Positions 36,401 to 46,420 of a DNA stretch of 64,000 nt are shown here, in pieces; position 1 is the first letter of the stretch, and each line of letters begins with the position of its first letter. The translations under genes were made by a program, and so were the position numbers. The notes beneath the pieces are model-generated. The model saw only the letters and a program-made list of their open reading frames with translations. It was not told the DNA's origin and did no database searches. Source of the stretch: Monodelphis domestica (Eukaryota; Chordata; Mammalia; Didelphimorphia; Didelphidae). The stretch spans positions 208,533,753-208,597,752 of the forward strand of contig NC_077229.1 in assembly GCF_027887165.1 (NCBI RefSeq), in the 5' to 3' direction.

Positions 36401-37775
36401 AAAAAGTTGGCAAAACATTAAGAGAAGCTAGAACACACTCCCAGTCCAAAATTCTATAGGTTATAAACATTATACAAATCAGATTTCCCCCAGAGTATTT
36501 CAGCAGGGCTCCAACAAGAAAGACTATGTAATCAAAGTACAATACTATTAAGATCAAATACTTCTGGCTCTGAATTGCTAGGTGACCTTGGGACCAGGAG
36601 TACTAATCGTGTACAAACAAGACTAACTCACTATTATCTCTCCTCAAGACAGCTGACCTTTGGCAACTCTAATTCCTATCAAAAATCAGATGCAATTTAG
36701 TAGTTTTAGGGGTTATTTAAACTTCTGCATCTTAATTTGGCAATGCCAGCACTCCAAAGTTTCAAGTTGACAAGCAAAAAAGTCTCTTCACTTTTTCCCT
36801 CCATCTCCCTTCCCCAATCCTTATTTCACTTGTAAGGGGGGGGGGGGGGGGCAAAAACCAGAGATCGCAGTTCAAGGTGTCCCAAGTCCAAGATCAAGTT
36901 CATCCTACACTCGGGTTTCCCCCCACTTCCATCCCATTAAAAACTAAAACCACACACACCCTGGGCGCACTGAATCGATGTTAAATTTTAAGATCTTCTT
37001 AGCTTGGGAGAATGATTACTCAGTTCAGGGAAACTTTTTCTTGATGAGTCAGGGGCGAGGCAAGGCCCTTTGCTTTCTTTCCTCTGGGAAGAGCAAAGAA
37101 CTCAGCAGACCTAGTCCTCCTCCTCCTCCTTCCCCGAGGCTTCTTTTCCCGAAGGCGAGACCCCAGACAGTGGCTGCGGCATCCGCGTGCTTCCCGGGGG
37201 CCGGGGCGCCGGGCCTCCCCCACTCAGCCGACCCCCTCTCCTCTCCCCACCTTCACCTCACCTCTCCTCCTAGGAGCCAACACCAGGAAGCTGCTCGGGT
37301 GAAGGGAGCCGGCGACGCGGGGGACGAGGCACGAATAGCACCGCCGCGACAAGCCCCCGCCGCCTTGCCCCCTGCCCGCGGGGGGCCCCAGGGCGGCGGC
37401 CCCAGCCTGCGGGAATAGGCGAGGAGGCGCGGGCTTCTCAGTCTGACTCCGGCTTGGGCTCCCGAACATCTCGCGGGGCCTCAGGTGGGAGCGCTGCCAG
37501 TCTCCAAGGTAACGGCGCGAAGTTGTTGCTGCCACAAGTCGAGGGGAGGGCAGGAGGAAGAGGAACAGAAGAGGGGAGGCGCGAGACAGGCAGTCGAGGC
37601 CTACAGAGGAGATAGGGGGCAGCCGCCGGAAACTAGCCGGAAAAGCGGTCAACCCACGGAGGGTCCGCCAACAGCCGACGCCATTGGTTCGCCACCGCCT
37701 GGCAGGCAGCAGCAGCAACAGCAGCCGCCGCCGGAGCCCCTTCGGCCCGACGGCGGCGATGGCTTTCCCAGTCAT
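18516..37775 (-). CDS. MCUR1: Mitochondrial calcium uniporter regulator 1, complete nine-exon gene
   Basis: The spliced CDS joins 37775-37262, 34869-34750, 32321-32218, 31558-31457, 30568-30527, 27451-27380, 24235-24182, 19332-19218 and 18571-18516. That is 1179 nt, or 392 codons plus stop. All introns are GT-AG and phases agree at every junction. MCUR1 is an inner mitochondrial membrane protein that binds the calcium uniporter MCU and its partner EMRE and supports Ca2+ uptake. The N-terminus is Arg-rich and looks like a mitochondrial presequence. A hydrophobic stretch lies at about residues 68-81 ([17 protein letters not shown] region). The CCDC90/DUF1640-type domain starts near residue 199 ([16 protein letters not shown]) and continues as a coiled coil. 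The C-terminus is a membrane segment ([18 protein letters not shown]). From memory, human MCUR1 has about 359 residues and nearly the same C-terminal half. The paralogue CCDC90B fits worse, because [10 protein letters not shown] and [13 protein letters not shown] are MCUR1-like. The start codon follows a CpG-island leader and has G at -3. Confidence 0.95.
18648..18858 (+). repeat. Marsupial tRNA-derived SINE in MCUR1 intron 8
   Basis: Full-length copy with head 'gggggcagttagatggctac', internal 'tgtgaccctaggcaagtcac' and an A-rich tail at 18840-18855. It lies antisense to the gene, 77 bp from exon 9. Confidence 0.9.
19218..19332 (-). CDS. MCUR1: MCUR1 exon 8
   Basis: This 115-nt exon encodes residues 337-375 ([14 protein letters not shown] through IKYLA). 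It carries the end of the coiled coil leading into the C-terminal membrane segment. The acceptor is gttttatag|CAC and the donor GCAG|gtaaga. It ends in phase 1. Confidence 0.96.
20200..20450 (-). repeat. MIR-type SINE relic in MCUR1 intron 7
   Basis: Inverted MIR order: 'aagatttgcaaagcacttca', 'gaccctgtgaggtaagagtt', 'aggatttgaattcaggtcct'. A fainter SINE scrap lies at about 19435-19560. The rest of 19333-20835 shows no named feature. Confidence 0.75.
20840..20958 (+). mobile_element. L1 3'-UTR tip
   Basis: 'gtaagggaagaagggaggga' and 'aaattcaaaaacacttgtgg' followed by an A-rich end match an old L1 3' tail. Confidence 0.55.
20959..21225. repeat. Two SINE pieces in opposite orientation
   Basis: The range 20959-21040 is the inverted 3' part of the tRNA SINE. 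The range 21041-21225 is a plus-strand copy ('ggattgagagccaggcctag' to 'ggaaggtaaggggtt'). They abut and form an imperfect inverted pair. Confidence 0.8.
21415..21455. repeat. (TG)n microsatellite
   Basis: About 19 uninterrupted TG units inside the L1 relic, just left of a SINE. Confidence 0.95.
21466..21676 (+). repeat. Marsupial tRNA-derived SINE
   Basis: Full-length: 'gggggcagctaggtagctca' head, 'agtgaccctgggcaagtcac' middle, and a 'gacagaaggtaagggtttt' end. It is inserted in the L1 relic. Confidence 0.9.
22556..22756 (-). repeat. Marsupial tRNA-derived SINE
   Basis: Minus-strand copy: T-rich tail at left, 'aaatccttacctttcatctt' and 'gacttgcccagggtcataca', ending at the head 'ctgctgcccccttt'. 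Confidence 0.9.
23029..23392 (+). mobile_element. L1 3' end nested in an opposite L1
   Basis: The words 'caatgcaatgatccaggata' and 'gatctgtgggagtagagatg' match the L1 3' UTR at 2.5 and 52.5 kb. It ends in an A-rich tail 'aaaataaaaaaataaattta'. The older L1 resumes after it. Confidence 0.75.
23526..23728 (-). repeat. Marsupial tRNA-derived SINE
   Basis: Minus-strand, full length: poly(T) at 23525-23537, 'gacttgcccagggtaacaca', ending 'gagcaacacagctgccccca'. Confidence 0.92.
24182..24235 (-). CDS. MCUR1: MCUR1 exon 7
   Basis: This 54-nt exon encodes residues 319-336 ([18 protein letters not shown]), matching human YSLNERKLLELRTEIVAL. The acceptor is gtttcag|AAT and the donor TTG|gtaaga. Confidence 0.93.
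24313..24545 (+). repeat. MAR1-type SINE in MCUR1 intron 6
   Basis: 'gttgtgtgaccctgggcaag', then 'ggaaatggcaaaccactcca' and 'aaagagttggccacaactga' mark a MAR1 body. The copy lies just left of exon 7's acceptor-side flank. Confidence 0.85.
25168..25378 (+). repeat. Diverged marsupial tRNA-derived SINE
   Basis: 'gggcaagttaagtggctcag' head, 'ctgtgtgatcctgggcaagt' middle and 'agacagaagataagagattt' end. It is more diverged than its neighbours. Confidence 0.85.
26272..26462 (-). repeat. Diverged marsupial tRNA-derived SINE
   Basis: Inverted order 'ataccttctgtcttagagtt', 'taagtgacttgcactgggtc' and 'aactacctaactgctttt'. Confidence 0.82.
26526..26724 (-). repeat. Marsupial tRNA-derived SINE
   Basis: Minus-strand copy with a T-run at 26526-26536, 'aaacccttaccttctgactt', ending 'acatctagctgcccccag'. 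The second of two minus SINEs 70 bp apart in intron 6. Confidence 0.9.
27380..27451 (-). CDS. MCUR1: MCUR1 exon 6
   Basis: This 72-nt exon encodes residues 295-318, including [14 protein letters not shown], almost identical to human. The acceptor is tcctttcag|GAT and the donor TTG|gtatgt. It is phase 0 on both sides. Confidence 0.95.
28215..28560 (-). mobile_element. L2 3' relic in MCUR1 intron 5
   Basis: It starts as the inverted L2 3' tip ('acattaagtgcttgttctgt', 'accagtcactgtgcaaggg') and runs into the inverted upstream part. Confidence 0.6.
28690..29165 (+). mobile_element. L2 3' relic in MCUR1 intron 5
   Basis: Plus-strand L2 end: 'tagaatgtatgcccctttag' then 'gcacaatgtctgacatatgg' and 'taagctcttaattgatgttc'. 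Its open frames are accidental. Confidence 0.7.
29180..30095 (-). mobile_element. L2 relic in MCUR1 intron 5
   Basis: Inverted L2 words in order: 'aggtgggatttgaattgagt', 'tgatgccttcaacagtaaga', 'gttttggacatgctgaattt'. It lies tail to tail with the plus-strand L2 at its left. Confidence 0.65.
30527..30568 (-). CDS. MCUR1: MCUR1 exon 5 (42-nt small exon)
   Basis: It encodes 14 residues, [14 protein letters not shown] (281-294), which continue the coiled coil. Human has KIKLELHQLKQQVM here. The acceptor is gttttttag|AAA and the donor ACG|gtaaga. It is an in-frame cassette, so skipping it would not shift the frame. Confidence 0.93.
31457..31558 (-). CDS. MCUR1: MCUR1 exon 4
   Basis: This 102-nt exon encodes residues 247-280, including [20 protein letters not shown]. 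That stretch is the most conserved part of the family coiled coil. The acceptor is tttcctag|GAG and the donor GAG|gtaaat. Confidence 0.96.
32218..32321 (-). CDS. MCUR1: MCUR1 exon 3
   Basis: This 104-nt exon encodes residues 212-246. It reads [12 protein letters not shown] and [15 protein letters not shown], close to human MCUR1. The acceptor is tttatttag|GG and the donor CAG|gttag. It ends in phase 0. Confidence 0.96.
32560..33990 (-). mobile_element. Two L2 relics with a MIR between, MCUR1 intron 2
   Basis: The ranges 32560-32665 and 32800-33090 form one inverted L2, split by a MIR-like piece at 32675-32800 ('aacagacttgcctcaggtca'). The range 33095-33990 is a second inverted L2 starting at 'taagtgcttactatatacta'. 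A G-rich run lies at 33655-33685. Confidence 0.65.
34180..34310 (+). mobile_element. L2 3'-tip scrap
   Basis: 'tgtattctcagcacccagta' and 'cagacacatagtgtctagca' are an L2 3' end on the plus strand. Confidence 0.6.
34440..34648 (+). repeat. Marsupial tRNA-derived SINE, MCUR1 intron 2
   Basis: 'gggggcattgagtagctcag' head and 'aagatggaagataatggttt' tail. It lies about 100 bp from exon 2 and antisense to the gene. Confidence 0.88.
34750..34869 (-). CDS. MCUR1: MCUR1 exon 2
   Basis: This 120-nt exon encodes residues 172-212 (partial codons at both ends). It contains the family signature [14 protein letters not shown] at the start of the CCDC90-type domain. The acceptor is ...ccctag|ATCTG and the donor AAAAAGG|gtaatt. 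Confidence 0.95.
35980..36125 (+). repeat. MIR-type SINE relic, MCUR1 intron 1
   Basis: 'ggaccttggacaagtcaatt' and 'catctgtaaaataagggggt' give the MIR order. The rest of intron 1 (34870-37261) shows only a 16-G run at 36836-36851. Confidence 0.7.
37262..37775 (-). CDS. MCUR1: MCUR1 exon 1, coding part
   Basis: It encodes residues 1-171 plus the first base of codon 172. The Met start at 37775-37773 opens an Arg/Leu-rich leader ([18 protein letters not shown]). The stretch [17 protein letters not shown] and the following LGDWQRS match the human N-terminal half closely. The rest of the exon is divergent and Pro/Arg-rich. The donor is AGAG|gtgagg at 37262/37261. An open reading frame runs on past the donor to 37224, but its phase and the exon 2 match support the splice. 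Joining to exon 2 gives RRRDLNVSTG, which parallels human RKRRDF. Confidence 0.92.
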
Positions 37776-37790
37776 CGCCGACGCGCTCTT

Positions 37791-37814
37791 TCACTGATAC
37801 CAGTACACGTACAT
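37791..37814 (-). promoter_or_regulatory. Upstream ORF in the MCUR1 leader
   Basis: ATG at 37814-37812 opens a seven-codon frame (MYVYWYQ) that ends in TGA at 37793-37791, 15 nt before the MCUR1 start codon. It has G at -3. It matters only if transcription starts upstream of 37814, which is likely from the CpG-island layout but not shown. Confidence 0.5.
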
Positions 37815-38789
37815 TCCTTCCCTGCCGTGGGTCGCGTAGAACAAGCCTTCCCGGAATAGGGTAGTAGAAGTAGGAGGGAACGACTGTCAGACGCAGGACG
37901 CGCCCCACCCTTTCCGGAGAGGGCGGGGAGTGGGAGGAGCCGAGTTGCGGGACCTAGACGTGCCTCCCGCCGCCAGGGGAGGGTGTGTGGCCTGGAGCTG
38001 CGCGGAGGCGGGGGTGTTGGACCCCAAGTAAACTCTCATTTGCTATAACAGGAGCCGGGAGAGGCTGAATCTTCTTGCACCTACTGTGTGCTCCCAGCAT
38101 CGGAAGACAGGGCTTGGGAGAATTGAGTCCCCCGAGCTCCAAGCTGTGAGAGAGAAGGATAACTGGTTGCGGTAGTCAGTGTTAGGGAACTACGCAGCCT
38201 TCTGAGGAAACTACATCCATGCTCGGGGCTTGCAAAAAGTTCTTAAGCTGGTCAATGGGTTTCTCGTGCTTTGAGAATACTTTGCTTCTGGGAAGAGCTT
38301 CTTTATTGGGGGGAGGGGCGTATAATTAAATAATAGCTTGCATTCATATGTATGTGGAAAGATAGAAACATGCAGAGACAGAGAAAGACAGATATACAGA
38401 GAGAGATGGCAGGGATGCCATAGATTTCCCCAACAGGGCTATAGATAGTTCTACAGCTACTCCTTTTATGGGGCCCTACGTTCATCAACATTCCCATTTC
38501 GGGGGCAAAAACAGTCATAGCTAGTGTCAGCAGAAAATTACAGCTATGGAGTTTTCAATTTGTATGAATATCATTCCTTGAAATTCGGGATATCTGAATC
38601 TCTTTGACACTGATTAGTTTGTTTCCTTGTAGCCAGGAAAGGGCCAAGTTAAAGATATGGTGGGGTCATGAGAACATACAAAAGTTTCCTGTTCAGACAG
38701 GCAAAGTTTGGTAAAGAGCACAGGTATACTACAAAATAAATGATTTTGTATTTATTGTATTTGTAACCGTGAAATTTTGGTTTGCCAAA

Positions 38790-39730
38790 ACTGTAAAGGT
38801 TTCAGCCAAACTGTAAAGATAATTTTTAGTGTCGATTTAAAATTTAAAATTAAGTGGTCGCCATGGGAAAATTCCCAAATATGAAAATACCCAAGTCAGC
38901 TGGGTTTTATGGAGATTTTAATTAATATAAATGAAGGAATTAAGGGAAGGAGAGAGAGAGGGAGAAAGAGAAAATAGAAAGGGCCTAGGTATTTGGCCTA
39001 GGCCTGAGCCTAGGGGAGAGCAAGTCAGTCTTTATCACTCACCACAAGATCGTCTTAAGCAAGCTCCAAACCTCCGAACTCCAACTCCAACTAACTTCCA
39101 ATCCAAAAAAAACCTTCAAACTAACTCCCTTTTAAAGAAATTTTCTCTTGTGTCCCCTAAATTTTCACATCTACCAATCACAGTAGACACTTTTTCCCAG
39201 GACTGTCCATTCTTAGTTCACATCTTCTTTTGTTCTCATCTTCTCTGGTTAGATTAAATCCTCTGAGTACTTTACACCTCTTTTGTTAAGCTTGCTTTTT
39301 GTAAGTTGCTTGACCTTTTAGTGACTAATTTAACCTTTATAGGTACTTAGCAACCTTTTGTATTAGATCTAAAAATAGACCTAGCTTAAGGCTCTAGCTT
39401 TACTATAAGATATGAGTTGGGGACTTTCATTGTTCAATCAGGAGTTTGCAATTTTATCTTCCCCTAAGGCACTGTCTGAGTAGGGGGGAGTAATTTTAAA
39501 AGTTCTCAATATGTTCCTGATCAAGTACCTTCATTGTTAAAAATGGGGAATAGCTAGACCAAATCTTCTAAGGTACAGTCTGAGTAGTTTTAAGATTCAC
39601 ATATTTCAAATCTCTGTTTTGAGAAATTTGGGAGTTCTGGATATTTTCCTCAAATAAATGGAATTTCCTTTCTATTTATGACTTGAACAAGGACAAAATA
39701 AGCCTAAAAATAAATTCTGGCATTACAAGC
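38790..39730 (-). mobile_element. Probable LTR of a marsupial ERV family
   Basis: Read on the minus strand, the right-hand R-U5 pattern is 'ctccataaaacccagctgac', 'ttgggtattttcatatttgg' and 'ccatggcgaccacttaattt'. These are the words of the LTRs at 2.1 and 7.25 kb. The U3 end may be 'tgtaatgccag' near 39729. No retroviral genes adjoin it. It is broken and old. It lies about 0.8 kb upstream of the MCUR1 CpG island, and open frames in it are accidental. Confidence 0.55.
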
Positions 39731-39879
39731 CTACCAGCTGATCAGCAGTCTCCCTACTACCTGAAATAAATAAATAGGAGTGGGGATAGAGATACTATAC
39801 TACATAGGTCCCTCTGATATTTGCCAGATTTGCTGGATGTCTAAGCCCAAGCCTGAATCTGGCTTAGAGATTTATTTAT

Positions 39880-41766
<1,887 letters not shown>

Positions 41767-41999
41767 ATTTAATTTTCATTTTAAATTCAACTCTATTAAC
41801 AAAAATTTTATTACTTAATACCCATCTACTTAGTACCCATAGAGAGTGTTCTGTGTGCCATCTTTGGCCCATGTCATAGGTTCACCATCATTGCCCCAAC
41901 ATATCATTAATCATACCTTGCCAAACCTCATCCTTAGATGACACTGATTATCCAGTGCCTTTAATACACATACGACTTAAACAAAGCTGAAGAAAATTA

Positions 42000-43830
42000 C
42001 TAAACCATGCCGACAGGATCCACTACAAATTTGTTATATAACCTCCACTAGACTCCAATTGTTGCAGGGCCTAATTTACTATCTCACTCATCATAACTTC
42101 TACCAAGCCTTTTCATCCTTCCAATCACCTTTCAGTCTGCAAACCTCTAATGGTTCAATCCACCCCACTCACCATCATCTTCTCAGCCAAGAAGCTTGCC
42201 CCACGTTTTGTTGAAAAAACTAACATTACTGAGACCTCCATCTTTCTTTGTTTCACTTCACCTCATCTTACATGGAGGGATGGTCTTACTCTTTTCAAGG
42301 AAAACTCCTCTACCTGCACAAGCAATCCCATTTCATTTCTCTTCTTCAGCAGGCTGCCCCTTCTATTGCTTCTTTAACTTTTCTTCAAATGTCTCCCTGT
42401 CTTCTGGCCATTTCCCTACTACCTATAAATATGTATATATTTCCCCCATCCTAAAAAAACCCTTACTTGATTCATCCACCTATGTGGATCTATTCAACTA
42501 TTTTCCCCTACCTCCTCTCCCTTTTGTGGCTAACCTCCTTGAGGTAATTTATGATAGATGTCGCTACTTCTTTCTTTTTTACTTTCTGTACTTGCTGTGG
42601 TCTGGCTTCCAATTACATCATTCAACTTTTTTCCCTTTCCAAATGGGCAGCTAGATGGTACAATGGGTAAAGTGCTGACAGTGAGGAAGACTCCTCTTTG
42701 TGAGTTCAAACCTGGTCTTAATCATTAGCTGTGTGACCCGGGAAAGTCACTTAACTTTGTTTGTCTCAGTTTTCTTCTCTATAAAATGATCTGGGGAAGA
42801 GAATGACAGATCACTCTAGAATCTTTACCAAGAAAACCCCAAATAGGGTCATAAAGAGTCTGACATGACTGAAAATGACTGAACAACAGCTCTTTCCAAA
42901 GTTACCAATGATCTCTTAATTGCCAAATCAAATGACCTTTTATTAATCTTCTTCCTTCTTCATCTTTTTGTAACCTCTGACTCTATTAATCATTCTCTTC
43001 TTGAAACTATCTTTAGTTGGATTGTTTTTCTTCCTAGAAATAGCTCTCTCCTATCAACATGACTATGCCTTAATCTCTCTTGCTGGATCCTCATCTAGGT
43101 CATGCCCTAAGTCTAAAAGGATTCTGTCCTAGGCCCTCTTCTCTCATCTCCTTATTACTATTTCACTTGATATTGTGAATTCCCATGTAGTCATTTTATC
43201 ATATCTGTAGATGATCCTTCTGGCATTTCTAACTTCCTATTAGACATCTTGAACTAGATGTCTTGCAAATTACTTAAACTCAGCATCTCAAACAATTCTT
43301 TCTCTTCTCTCCACCAGTTCTCTCTCCTTCCAAGCTTCTCTATTGTCAAGTACACTAGCATTCTCCCAGTGACCCAGGCTGGGTGTTATTCTTGACTTCT
43401 TACCATTTTCTTTCCCTCCCTCATTCCTCAATCTATTGTCAATGCCTTCAAATTTTACCTTTATCTCTCACATATACTCCTCATTTCCTGACAATGCTAA
43501 AACCCTAGTAGAGACCTTCCTTCAATGGGATATCTGGGCTATTGAAATAGCCTGCTAGCCAGTCTCCCTTCTGGTTCCCCTAGCTTCCTTCAAGTCCCAG
43601 CTAAAATTTCATCTTCGGTAGGAAGCTTTTTCTCAAGCTTTCTTAATTATGGTGCCTTCTTTTTTTTGAATCATTTCTAATTTATTTTTTGCTTCTCTCC
43701 CACATTAGACATAAGCTCCTTGAGATTTGGTACTGTCTTTAACCTTTCTTCCTATCTTTAACACTTCCTACAGGGTCTAGCACATAGCAGGCACTTAAAT
43801 ATTTATTGACCAACAACTTCTCAGTGCTCT
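42000..43830 (+). mobile_element. Long L2 LINE relic
   Basis: L2 order is visible from about 42100 to the 3' end: 'gtcctaggccctcttctctc', 'tagacatcttgaactagatg', 'gacataagctccttgagatt' and the tip 'agcacatagcaggcacttaa'. A MAR1 copy splits it. Frames of up to about 150 codons in it are decayed LINE sequence or accidental. Confidence 0.75.
42645..42893 (+). repeat. MAR1-type SINE in L2
   Basis: 'gggcagctagatggtacaat' head, 'tgacccgggaaagtcactta' and the 'gagtctgacatgactgaaaa' tail of MAR1. Confidence 0.88.
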
Positions 43831-44099
43831 AGGCAACTCTCCAAGACAATAATACATAGAAAATGTGCCAAACTGAATTAGTGGAGAGAATATCCTCACC
43901 TGGGAATACCATGGAGCAAGGTAATCACACTTGTACCTTTCCCCATCCTATATGTAGACCACTGGGTTATATATGAGGGACTCAAAGTTTAGATAAGACT
44001 TAGTCCCTGTCTTCATGGAACTTTTAGTATGGTAGGAGAATTTCATAAACATAAACAAGTACATACACTTTAATATATAGTACAAAATAATACTTAATT

Positions 44100-44620
44100 T
44101 CTCCATTAATGTCTTACTGTATTTATGGGTTCCTATAGAGAACAAGCTTTATCAGATCCCAGCAAACTAGAAAAGGTTTCAGTATCTCATTTCCCATTAG
44201 GCCACATTCCTCTGAGCTTTTCTACCAATATTCCAAAAACTTTTTCATCCTGGAAGATCATATCTACTCTGGAACTCACATTGTGGAAGTACCCTTTGCC
44301 CTGGGGTTCTTCTATCTTATTAGAGGGCTCTTCCCAGAAACCCCATTAAGGAGGCTGCCCAGGCTAGCCATATCTTCATTTCCCAGTAGGCTGCATGCCT
44401 CTGGATTTCTCCATCTTGTTGATTTCCTCCTGTCCCCAACACAAATACCTCCTCTCCCTTGACTCCCTTTGTAGCTTCCTTTTATGTCATCTTCTCCATT
44501 AGAATGTAAGCTCCTTGAGGGATGAGACTGTCATTCTTTTTACCTTTAATTGTATTTCCAGTGCTTTGTACATTGCCCAACACATAGTAAGTACTAAAAT
44601 GCTTGTTGACTGATTATGGA
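44100..44620 (+). mobile_element. L2 3' relic
   Basis: 'tagaatgtaagctccttgag' followed by 'caacacatagtaagtactaa' at 44500-44600 is an L2 3' end. The left part is poorly matched. Confidence 0.6.
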
Positions 44621-44829
44621 TATCAGGACAGGTAGTGAAGGACCAGACTAGATCCTTCTAATTGTATAGGCTTATTGCCCAAAAGGTGGCTGTAGGTAGA
44701 TCAACTTTTTCAGGCCATCTGCTAATGTACTAAGAACTATGATAATTGTTCATGGAGCATCAGAATCCACATTAGCATTAGAAAGTATCTTTGGGGTATT
44801 GAAATCTAATATATGAAAAAATACATTAA

Positions 44830-44930
44830 AGTTTATTCCAGCTTTAGGACTTATTAGCTGTGTCACCAAGGGCAAGTCCCTTAACCTGTCTTAGCATCAG
44901 TTTCCTCACCTGTCAAACAAGGTTATGCTT
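44830..44930 (+). repeat. MIR-type SINE scrap
   Basis: 'agctgtgtcaccaagggcaa' and 'tcagtttcctcacctgtcaa' follow MIR. Confidence 0.65.
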
Positions 44931-44999
44931 GTAAAACAAGCATTGCTATTAATGATTATACTATTTTCTTCAGGGGGGTGCTTGTGAGGGAAGAGTTTT

Positions 45000-46420
45000 G
45001 TAAACCTTAATGAGTTGTAGAAGTGTGAATTATTGAATAGTGAATAGTGTAGTGATATAACTGTTGGGTTTTGGGGATGAATTTGAATGTTACTTTAGGA
45101 CAGTAACCTGGTTTGAGAAAGCTATTCAAGCCCAGTGCACTCAGAGCCAGACCCTGAGATCACACACAAATACACACACACACCCACACACACAGAACCC
45201 TAGGTTATAAATTACAGGTGTTTAATATAATGATAGGTTGGAAAGGATTTGGATATACCTTACTCTATATCTCCCCAGATTTACAAATCTCTGCACAGAG
45301 ATTGCGTTTGAGTGGTTTCCTACTCTATTTTCTATACTCACTATATAACACAAAATTACTATATTTAACTAGACTAACACTAACCCCCCTCCCCCCTTCC
45401 TTTGGATAATCTAAAGGTAAAAGGTCTGTGTGCAAGTCTGACAGGGCCCAACGATGGTATTATGATCAGCTGTTAGTTGTCACAGTACAGGAATTCAGTA
45501 GATGTCAAAAGACCAACAGGTACAGGATAAATCAAACAGCAATAAGATGTGATGAACAAGCAGTCAAATCCACAGGGAAAAGCTAATTCTCCTCAGGTCA
45601 CCCAGAGGGAAAAAGCCATAGCCCTAGGGTTAATTGTCTCTAACTACAGCAGCTGCTCTCCCAGAATTCCAGAACTCTGCCCTTTTTCTGTCAGTCTGCA
45701 AACTCACACATATTTAACTTTTACTCATAACAGTAGAGACCCACTCTATATAAAATTCCCCTGTGGGTATGAGTCACCTACGGAGGGGAGCTGAAAGCTG
45801 GAAAGTAATTGGTTAAGTTTATAGGCTAGAGAGAGTAAACCATAGAAGGAGCAGAGAGAGAGAGAGAGAAGGAACACAAGGACAAAACTTTAGTGTGGTC
45901 TCAGCATGTCAGCAGGTCAGCTCTTCCTCCTCAGATAGTCAGAGAGAGAGAGAGAGTGACTGAGCTGAATTGATTTTATTGAGGATTGTAGGAATGGGGG
46001 TTGTAGGATGTCAATCAAAACAGTTGGCATATCAGAAGTTATAACATGGTACTGACAAGCAAAAAGAACAGGTGGCCACAATAGTATAGCCAGGTACTCA
46101 GGTAAGAAGCATATGTGAAATCCTTTCCTTTCCAGCACATTGTCACCAGCTTATGCAAATATAGGGGTCAGTTTTTGACATTACAAAGGACCTGTAGAAC
46201 TGGTCTGATAGCTTTCAGATTGCAGATCATAGTAAAGGCTTGATTCTTAAGTTCCACAAAATTTAAGACCCAATCAATTTAAGGATTCAGAAATCAATCA
46301 TGTGAAATATTAGAAATATGTCCATAAGTCTGGTTCATGAGCACTTTGTTCATTAGAGTCAGCTTTTGAATACATCTTTAATACTTTCATGATTCATTAT
46401 AACTGAAACCCTACAAACAG
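45000..46420. other. Unclassified stretch, possibly LTR-derived
   Basis: It contains a (CA)n run at about 45160-45196, GA runs near 45857-45873 and 45943-45957, a TATA-like 'ctatataaaattcc' at 45748, and 'gattttattgaggattgt' at 45971. The mix resembles a decayed LTR, but I could not match it to the other LTRs here. No gene is visible. Confidence 0.35.

Larger units (their letters stand above)
37040..38020. promoter_or_regulatory. CpG island promoter of MCUR1
   Basis: This is a sharply GC- and CpG-rich block in an otherwise AT-rich window. It covers MCUR1 exon 1 and about 250 bp upstream. It holds a GC box (gggcgggg at 37921-37928) and ETS-like ccgga cores around 37851 and 37914. No TATA box is evident, as expected for a housekeeping CpG promoter. 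Transcription of MCUR1 runs leftward. Confidence 0.85.

Noticed and set aside
37633-37908. A second frame over MCUR1 exon 1 (91 codons, minus strand), and plus-strand frames in the CpG island.
   Set aside because: Long frames are expected by chance in GC-rich DNA. Only the frame starting at 37775 matches MCUR1 and splices in phase.
38931-39257. A 108-codon frame upstream of MCUR1 as a divergent promoter's gene.
   Set aside because: It lies inside an LTR-like element and has no domain or homologue that I recognise.
42150-42654. A 152-codon plus-strand frame.
   Set aside because: It is within an L2 relic and ends at the MAR1 insertion. The composition (Phe/Ser/Pro-rich) is that of read-through LINE sequence.
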